Positions 1 through 3,837 of a stretch of DNA of 7,235 nucleotides are shown here, piece by piece (within the stretch, counting starts at the first letter, position 1; every line of letters starts with the position of its first letter). The notes below the pieces were generated by a model. The model made no database searches. It had not been told where the DNA came from and worked only from the letters and a program-made list of their open reading frames with translations. The position numbers were made by a program, and so were the translations under genes. This DNA is from Desulfocapsa sp. (lineage in GTDB: Bacteria; Desulfobacterota; Desulfobulbia; Desulfobulbales; Desulfocapsaceae), in contig JAOZLM010000112.1 in NCBI GenBank assembly GCA_029934815.1, forward strand, positions 1-7,235, given 5' to 3'.

Positions 1-512
1 TCTTCTGTGGGGCCTGGTGCCTCAGCAAAAAACATCTGTCTGCCGGCCACGGCAAACTGCGGCAGGATCGCCACGAATAACACAATAATTCCCATTCCAC
101 CCAGCCATTGCGTGAGGCTGCGCCAGAAAAAGAAATCTTTGGGGTAGAGTGAAAAGTCAGTGAGAATGGTGGCACCGGTGGTGGTGATGCCGGACACTGC
201 CTCAAAATAGGCATCAAGTGGGTGCAGGCCGTAAAACAGATAGGGAATGGCCCCCATGGCGGCGGTAATAATCCAGGCCAAGGAGACAATCAGCAGCCCT
301 TCGTTTCGTTTCAGATCATCAAAATTGCGAGAAAATCCGCCATATTTTCGAAAAAGCAGACCAAGAGCGATGGAGGTAAGAGAGCCCGTCACAAAAGGGA
401 GGATTGAGCTGTACTCCTGTTCCAGGAGAGCTACTGCAACAGGCGACACCATAATGATGCCAAAGGCAACGAGAATGATTCCCAGTGCGTTAAGGATATT
501 ACCGGGTTTCAT
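1..512 (-). CDS. trkH: TrkH potassium uptake channel subunit, N-terminal part (3' end outside window)
   Basis: This is the start of the membrane subunit of the Trk/Ktr potassium uptake system, which conducts K+ across the inner membrane under control of the cytoplasmic TrkA ring. 170 codons are visible and the frame is open to the window edge. Hydrophobic helices lie at about residues 5-30, 37-54 and 71-95. The first selectivity-filter loop, SGITTTGATIL, is at 107-117, followed by the conserved WLGGMGIIVLF at 136-146, both hallmarks of TrkH. The ATG overlaps the trkA stop by one base (TGATG), and an AAGGAA sits 11 bases upstream inside trkA, so translation is probably coupled to trkA. The full protein would be about 480 residues, so roughly two thirds is missing from view, not truncated by mutation. 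Family assignment is firm; distinction between TrkH and TrkG/KtrB paralogues rests on the trkA neighbour. Confidence 0.94.
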   Translation of the reverse strand, partial: MKPGNILNALGIILVAFGIIMVSPVAVALLEQEYSSILPFVTGSLTSIALGLLFRKYGGFSRNFDDLKRNEGLLIVSLAWIITAAMGAIPYLFYGLHPLDAYFEAVSGITTTGATILTDFSLYPKDFFFWRSLTQWLGGMGIIVLFVAILPQFAVAGRQMFFAEAPGPTE

Positions 513-1849
513 CAGTTGAACAGTTCCTTAACTGCTTTGCTGTCCTCTGCCATGGTAAAAATTTTCAGATGGTCACCAGCTTTGAGAAGAGTTTGTCCGG
601 TGGGAATAATCAGCTGGTGATTCCGCTTGACTACTCCGATGATTGCCCGAGCCTTGAAGGTAAGATCCATCACTTGAGTATCTGGAAAGTTTTCCGGCAG
701 GGTCAGGCGCAACACCTCGCCCTGGTCTCCACCAACCGTGGCAAGGATATGTGCATCACGAGCCTGCACACGGTTATGGAGTTCTGTCAAGGCAGATGCC
801 CTGGGAGAAACAGCGACATCAATACCAACCCGTTCAAAGAGTTGTGCGGTGGGACTATTACTTACTCTGGTTATAATTCGATTCTCTGGGCTGAGCTGTT
901 TAATCAGAAGTGAACAAAGCAGATTCTTTTCATCATTGTTGGTAATGCAGATGCTGACATCTGCATCTGCAACGGATTCCTCTTCAAGAAGGTCCATGTC
1001 AGTGCCATCTCCATGGAGAACAAGACTTTTTCCGAGATTATCGGCAAGAAAAACACAACGTTCCTCGTCCTGTTCGATGATTTTTACACGTATCCCTGCC
1101 TCTTCAAGTTTACGAGCCAACATAAATCCAATACTGCCTCCACCAATGAGTACGGCTGTCTTGATCTGGTTACTGGACTGGAAGATATTGGCGGCCAGAG
1201 TATCGAGAGCCGGACCGAGTCCCATAAAAATCACCTTGTCGCCTTCCTGGATAACGCTTGAACCATTGGGAATAAAGAGTGTCTCGTCTCGGGTAATGCC
1301 GACAATAAGAACATCTGGCGGAAAAGAACAGTCCATCACTCTGGTATCCAGGAGGATGGAATTTTCTTTGATTCGGTATTCAAACAATTTCACCCGGCCT
1401 TCTGCAAAATATTCCACATCGATGGCATCGGGTACAGAGACAATCCGAAAAATATCCTGGGTCAGCAGCAGTTCCGGCCAGATAACGGTATCAATGTCAT
1501 AACGGGTGTGATAGTGCTTTTGTCTTGCAGAGACAAGATTGCGATAGAGTTCAATGGTGTGGACAAAACAGATGGTCTCAATGGGCACAATTTTTTTTAC
1601 AGTCCAGCAGGCAACAATATTGGCTTCATCAAGGGAGGAACAGGCAATGAACAATTCACATTTCCCTGCATCGGCCTGTTCCAGGGCATCAATATCTGCC
1701 CCGGTTCCGCTGATAAAACTGATATCAAGTGCATTAAACTTCTCTGGCAGTTTTTCCAGGTTATCAAGAAGAGTGACACTGTGCTCCTGATGCAGGCTCA
1801 GGGCAATCATATACCCCAGATCAGTAGCACCGTAGATCAAGAGATCCAT
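512..1849 (-). CDS. trkA: TrkA, NAD-binding regulatory subunit of Trk potassium uptake
   Basis: This is the cytoplasmic gating protein of the Trk system: it binds NAD(H)/nucleotides through Rossmann (RCK_N) domains and opens or closes TrkH. The 445 residues are close to the E. coli length of about 458 and show the duplicated layout: RCK_N1 about 1-120, RCK_C1 about 145-225, RCK_N2 about 231-350, RCK_C2 about 365-445. The second Rossmann fold is canonical, with G236-x-G238-x-x-G241 and an acidic residue (E259) at the end of strand 2. The first is degenerate: the loop reads G7-A-T9-D-L-G12, with Thr in place of the middle glycine, although D29 is kept. The ATG is preceded by AAAGGAA with about 6 bases of spacing. 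The gene lies 212 bases downstream of the small membrane protein gene, past two hairpins, and overlaps trkH. I saw no convincing promoter in the 110 bases upstream. Confidence 0.95.
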   Translation of the reverse strand: MDLLIYGATDLGYMIALSLHQEHSVTLLDNLEKLPEKFNALDISFISGTGADIDALEQADAGKCELFIACSSLDEANIVACWTVKKIVPIETICFVHTIELYRNLVSARQKHYHTRYDIDTVIWPELLLTQDIFRIVSVPDAIDVEYFAEGRVKLFEYRIKENSILLDTRVMDCSFPPDVLIVGITRDETLFIPNGSSVIQEGDKVIFMGLGPALDTLAANIFQSSNQIKTAVLIGGGSIGFMLARKLEEAGIRVKIIEQDEERCVFLADNLGKSLVLHGDGTDMDLLEEESVADADVSICITNNDEKNLLCSLLIKQLSPENRIITRVSNSPTAQLFERVGIDVAVSPRASALTELHNRVQARDAHILATVGGDQGEVLRLTLPENFPDTQVMDLTFKARAIIGVVKRNHQLIIPTGQTLLKAGDHLKIFTMAEDSKAVKELFN

Positions 1850-1960
1850 GGGAGCTTCCTTTTAGTGCTGGTGTTAATAAGAATTGACTCACCAGAGTAG
1901 TTACCTGTTTTTAACGGATAATTCAAGGAAATGGAATGAGAGACAAACCGAAAGAACAAG

Positions 1961-1994
1961 AAAGAGCAGCCACCAATAGCGGTGACTGCTCTTT
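1961..1994 (-). terminator. Hairpin, probable (bidirectional) intrinsic terminator upstream of trkA
   Basis: A 14-bp stem (AAAGAGCAGCCACC against GGTGACTGCTCTTT, one G-U pair) closes a 6-base loop. On the minus strand it is followed by a U-rich but interrupted tract (CTTGTTCTTT), and on the plus strand by TTTT. It lies about 70 bases after the stop of the 91-residue protein gene and 112 bases before trkA. It therefore probably ends or attenuates transcription of the usp operon before trkA. Stem quality is clear; termination is inferred, as the U-tract is imperfect. Confidence 0.65.
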
Positions 1995-2002
1995 TCCCGT
2001 TT

Positions 2003-2040
2003 CCCATGAATAATTGTCCAGGAAAGCAATTATTCATGGG
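2003..2040 (-). repeat. Perfect 14-bp inverted repeat (hairpin) just after the small membrane protein gene
   Basis: CCCATGAATAATTG at 2003-2016 is exactly complementary to CAATTATTCATGGG at 2027-2040, with a 10-base loop. It begins 21 bases after the stop codon at 2062. It has no U-tract of its own, so it is not a classical terminator by itself. With the hairpin at 1961-1994 it forms a tandem pair. Possible roles are stabilising the 3' end of the upstream mRNA, aiding termination, or acting as an operator. Confidence 0.7.
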
Positions 2041-2061
2041 GAAGAATGCTCTGCTGGTATT

Positions 2062-2337
2062 TCAGGCCTGCATACGTGGACGCTCTGCCTGCGTGCGTCG
2101 TGCCTGTTCCAGACGTTCAGTATCGATAAGGGTTGGTTGATTCGTTCTTTTTTCGCTTTTATTCCAATCTTCTCCAAGAAGATCAGATGGCTGAAAAAAA
2201 CAGTACCAGTCTTCTCTTTTAGCCTGCTGGTTTCCCTTGTCATATCGACCTTTGCCAAAGCGCTCAAAGGTTGTGGATACAAGGTGGATGCTTCCGATAA
2301 GTCCTACGGTTGCTGCAAAAAGTGTTAAAGGTTCCAT
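2062..2337 (-). CDS. Small single-span membrane protein of unknown function
   Basis: I do not recognise this 91-residue protein. Residues 4-22 (starting PLTLFAATVGLIGSIHLV) form one hydrophobic segment with no cleavage-site pattern, so it is probably an N-terminal membrane anchor. The rest is hydrophilic and charged: a basic stretch, FGKGRYDKGNQQAKRED at about 27-43, then a tail rich in Arg, Gln and Glu. The positive charges after the segment suggest that the tail faces the cytoplasm. Evidence that it is real: a strong AGGAG Shine-Dalgarno about 8 bases before the ATG, and a start only 27 bases after the stop of the usp-like gene with no terminator between, so the two are probably co-transcribed from the sigma-54 promoter near 2985. 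It is followed by two hairpins. Function is unknown; a membrane partner for the stress protein is speculation. Confidence 0.75.
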   Translation of the reverse strand: MEPLTLFAATVGLIGSIHLVSTTFERFGKGRYDKGNQQAKREDWYCFFQPSDLLGEDWNKSEKRTNQPTLIDTERLEQARRTQAERPRMQA

Positions 2338-2364
2338 AATAGTGCTCCTTTCTATTTTTTCGAA

Positions 2365-2919
2365 TTATAAACGTGAACAGTGAAGATCAAAAACTGGTAC
2401 ATGGGGACGCTGCTGATCGGCTGTGGCTGTTTCCCCTTCTGGTTTACTCAAGACATAGCGAATTCCGACATCGGTAGCACTTACCCTGGCAATGACCTCT
2501 TCTGGATTGGCAATGTCTATGATATGCTGAACTTTAATTCCATGTGCTGTGGCCTTGCTGGTGAATTGTTCTGCATTCTGTCTGGCCATATCAATAAAAC
2601 GGTCACTTTCCCGCTGCATTCTGTCACCTGAGAACTGCAAGGGTTTATCGGTGACATCCAAGGCGATGATTTCGCAGTCTAGACGCTGGGCCATTTTAAG
2701 GGCATAGTCTGTCACCTGTGGCATATAGTCACCGTCTTGAACCATAAGAACCTTTGTTGGAGCATTATTCTGCTCAATCATTTTGCCCAGAGCTTCAGAG
2801 GCTGCAGAAGGACTACCTGCAGCCATGGCACCCATGTCTACGCTCTCTTTTTTGATTTTTTGTACATCAACGCCTTTATTTTTCTTTGTTGCTAATCCAA
2901 ACCAGTCAGTGAATCCCAT
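2365..2919 (-). CDS. Divergent universal stress protein (UspA-like) with N-terminal extension, no ATP-binding loop
   Basis: Residues about 55-184 follow the UspA alpha/beta fold. Strand 1 is KVLMVQDGD at 56-64, then a helix (TDYALKMAQRL), strand 2 IIALDVTD at 84-91, a long helix at about 98-125, IKVQHIIDIANPEEVI at 128-143, and a terminal PVFDLHCSRL strand. UspA proteins modulate stress, starvation and energy responses. The usual nucleotide-binding motif (G-2x-G-9x-G-S/T) is absent between about 150 and 175, where the sequence reads SKPEGETATADQQRPH, so this member probably does not bind ATP. A 54-residue N-terminal extension, including MGFTDWFGL and an Ala/Ser-rich part, is not in typical 140-150-residue Usps. 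The ATG follows AGGAG by 7 bases. A sigma-54 promoter lies about 48 bases upstream of the start by predicted transcription start. It leads an apparent two-gene operon with the 91-residue membrane protein. Confidence 0.85.
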   Translation of the reverse strand: MGFTDWFGLATKKNKGVDVQKIKKESVDMGAMAAGSPSAASEALGKMIEQNNAPTKVLMVQDGDYMPQVTDYALKMAQRLDCEIIALDVTDKPLQFSGDRMQRESDRFIDMARQNAEQFTSKATAHGIKVQHIIDIANPEEVIARVSATDVGIRYVLSKPEGETATADQQRPHVPVFDLHCSRL

Positions 2920-2976
2920 GATGTTCTCCTTAGTATTGTGGGTGAAGATTTCATTTTTGTTGTTCTGTCTGTATCA

Positions 2977-2993
2977 TTGCATACAGTGTGCCA
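2977..2993 (-). promoter_or_regulatory. Sigma-54 (-24/-12) promoter for the usp-like operon
   Basis: On the minus strand the site reads TGGCACACTGTATGCAA. The consensus is TGGCACG-N4-TTGCA/T. The -24 box TGGCAC is perfect, the -12 box is ATGCA (one mismatch), and the invariant GG and GC are separated by exactly 10 bases. It lies 58-74 bases before the usp start codon, giving a predicted start of transcription near 2967 and a leader of about 48 bases. Use of this promoter would require RpoN and an enhancer-binding activator, neither of which is in the window. Confidence 0.75.
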
Positions 2994-3084
2994 AATCAAA
3001 TAAATATTATATTGGCTGTAATATCATGTTGTTATGTGGGTTGCATATGCGTTGCGTCCTTTTCCTTGATGAGAGGGGACCGCT

Positions 3085-3105
3085 ATCATTGCAGCTTGCA
3101 ACAAT
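3085..3105. promoter_or_regulatory. Possible activator-binding dyad upstream of the sigma-54 promoter
   Basis: ATCATTGCA and TGCAACAAT form a dyad around a 3-base centre, matching at 7 of 9 positions and containing the perfect core TTGCA-GCT-TGCAA less one base offset. Its centre is about 128 bases upstream of the predicted transcription start, a usual distance for sigma-54 enhancer sites. Identification as an enhancer site is inference from position and symmetry. Confidence 0.3.
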
Positions 3106-3295
3106 TTTTCCGCATACACTGAATGGAAAAGAATCTTTTGCAGGGTGGAAAAAGATCTGTTGAGTTGTAACGCTTTGTATTTATATCTAATATTTGGGGG
3201 AATGTTACCAGGAGGAAGGGGGCTGTTGCAGGATGAAACTGCGTAACAGAATGCAACAACAAACGTAATTATTCAGCGTACTCTTTAAAACTTAA

Positions 3296-3448
3296 CCTGA
3301 TTACCATCGAACCTCAGTTTTGTTCGTTTTCTACGATTCCGTCATTCCGGACTTGATCCGGAATCTTGTAAAAACAGCTAGTTCCGATGAGATTCCGGAT
3401 CAAGTCCGGAATGACTGAGGCGGTGGCTGAGCTTTAGTGGTAATCAGG
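3296..3448. mobile_element. 153-bp MITE-like element with terminal inverted repeats and 8-bp target duplication
   Basis: The ends are CCTGATTACCA (3296-3306) and its exact complement TGGTAATCAGG (3438-3448). Pairing continues imperfectly to about 22 bases (18 of 22, with a shared CTCAG). The element is flanked directly by AAACTTAA at 3288-3295 and again at 3449-3456, a perfect 8-bp direct repeat expected from transposition. Inside, 3341-3365 and 3391-3415 are a perfect 25-bp inverted repeat around a 25-base spacer, containing ATTCCGGACTTGATCCGGAA. It encodes no transposase and would have to be moved in trans. The inner palindrome resembles ATTCCGG-type dispersed palindromes I recall from other proteobacteria; that is memory, not a search. 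Confidence 0.8.
3341..3415. repeat. Perfect 25-bp inverted repeat inside the MITE-like element
   Basis: The arms at 3341-3365 and 3391-3415 are exactly complementary. Each arm is itself partly palindromic (TTCCGGACTTGATCCGGAA), so both a long hairpin and two small cruciforms are possible. It may be an older repeat carried by the larger element. Confidence 0.85.
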
Positions 3449-3455
3449 AAACTTA

Positions 3456-3605
3456 ATGGATTCGTAAAAACACTTTTTCTTCGTTACTGTAAATTTCATA
3501 TCATTTCAACGTACCTTAGTATGCCGAAATGATATGAAATTTTCACGCCTCGAACATGAAGTTTTTTATAAACCCATCTTGGTCTTGGACTTTTTACGAG
3601 TCCAT
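3456..3605. repeat. Repeat-bounded block 1: inverted ATGGAYTCGTAAAAA ends
   Basis: The left end ATGGATTCGTAAAAA (3456-3470) and right end TTTTTACGAGTCCAT (3591-3605) are inverted copies matching at 14 of 15 positions. The 150-base block is non-coding and contains the palindrome at 3491-3542. The same TCGTAAAAA core recurs as a second inverted pair at 3738-3746 and 3821-3829, so there are four copies in alternating orientation within 380 bases. This suggests a small non-autonomous element family. I see no clear target duplication for this block, and its left end touches the target duplication of the neighbouring MITE. Confidence 0.65.
3491..3542. repeat. Perfect 17-bp inverted repeat with 18-base loop
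   Basis: AAATTTCATATCATTTC (3491-3507) is exactly complementary to GAAATGATATGAAATTT (3526-3542). The stem is very A/T-rich and has no adjacent U-tract, so it is unlikely to be a terminator. It lies centrally within the repeat-bounded block and may be its core secondary structure. Confidence 0.8.
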
Positions 3606-3648
3606 CAAACCTGGGTAAGCCTGGAACCGTAACAAGGAACGTTGCTAT

Positions 3649-3688
3649 AAAAAAAGCTCCGTAAAAGAAGAGTGTCTTCTGCGGAGCC
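3649..3688 (-). terminator. Intrinsic terminator of the nhaD-lon operon
   Basis: On the minus strand GCTCCG pairs with CGGAGC and AGAAGA with TCTTCT, separated by a small internal loop, closing a 3-base apex, and the stem is followed directly by seven T residues (3649-3655). This is a classical rho-independent terminator. It lies about 150 bases past the lon stop, with a repeat element in between, which suggests that the element inserted between the gene and its terminator. Confidence 0.82.
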
Positions 3689-3729
3689 GGGGAAGTCGTC
3701 TTGTTGTATGGGTGACAAATCCTAAGTAA

Positions 3730-3837
3730 TGATAAGCTCGTAAAAAGTAAACTTTCTGATGGCTAAGTATTTATGCCCCAAGAGTACTTCCTTCGGGCGC
3801 GTGACGAAGAAGATGAAGCGTTTTTACGACGCCATCA
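3730..3837. repeat. Repeat-bounded block 2, overlapping the lon stop codon
   Basis: The left end TGATAAGCTCGTAAAAA (3730-3746) and the right end TTTTTACGACGCCATCA (3821-3837) are inverted copies matching at 13 of 17 positions. ACTTTTTACGAG at 3589-3600 is also exactly complementary to CTCGTAAAAAGT at 3737-3748, tying this pair to block 1. Read on the minus strand, the right end begins TGATGGCGTCGTAAAAA, and its first three bases are the TGA stop of the Lon-REC gene. Confidence 0.65.

Larger units (their letters stand above)
2920..3834. other. Long gene-free, repeat-rich intergenic region between lon-REC and the usp operon
   Basis: About 915 bases contain no supportable coding sequence on either strand; the only longer open frame here is the tail of one antisense to the usp gene. 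From the left it holds the usp leader, sigma-54 promoter and a possible upstream activator site (to about 3110), about 180 bases with no structure I can assign beyond scattered TTGCA words, a MITE-like element, a 150-base repeat-bounded block with an internal palindrome, the lon terminator, and a second repeat-bounded block abutting lon. The region acts as an accumulation site for small palindromic elements between two operons of the same orientation. Confidence 0.8.

Noticed and set aside
738..1502. 254-codon open frame on the plus strand opposite trkA
   Set aside because: Serine/arginine-rich shadow translation of trkA with no domain; trkA is unambiguous on the other strand.
1868..1895. CTGGTG/CACCAG inverted repeat in the trkA leader
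   Set aside because: Only 6 bp with a 16-base gap; expected by chance at this scale and without supporting context.
1880..1950. Sigma-70 promoter for trkA (TTGAAT followed at 17 bases by TAACTA)
   Set aside because: The -10 hexamer matches the consensus at too few positions to support a call.
1837..2037. 66-codon minus-strand frame between the hairpins and trkA
   Set aside because: Its ATG lies inside the 2003-2040 hairpin, it has no good ribosome binding site, it runs through the second hairpin and overlaps the start of trkA out of frame.
2783..3163. 126-codon plus-strand frame spanning the usp start and its promoter
   Set aside because: It overlaps antisense the usp gene, its ribosome binding site and its sigma-54 promoter, and no family resemblance is seen.
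3233..3268. 11-codon open frame (MKLRNRMQQQT) on the plus strand after an AGGAGG
   Set aside because: The AGGAGG is too far from the ATG, the frame is tiny, and there is no supporting context.
3296..3837. CRISPR array
   Set aside because: The repeats are inverted pairs and palindromes, with no regular direct repeat-spacer periodicity and no cas genes.
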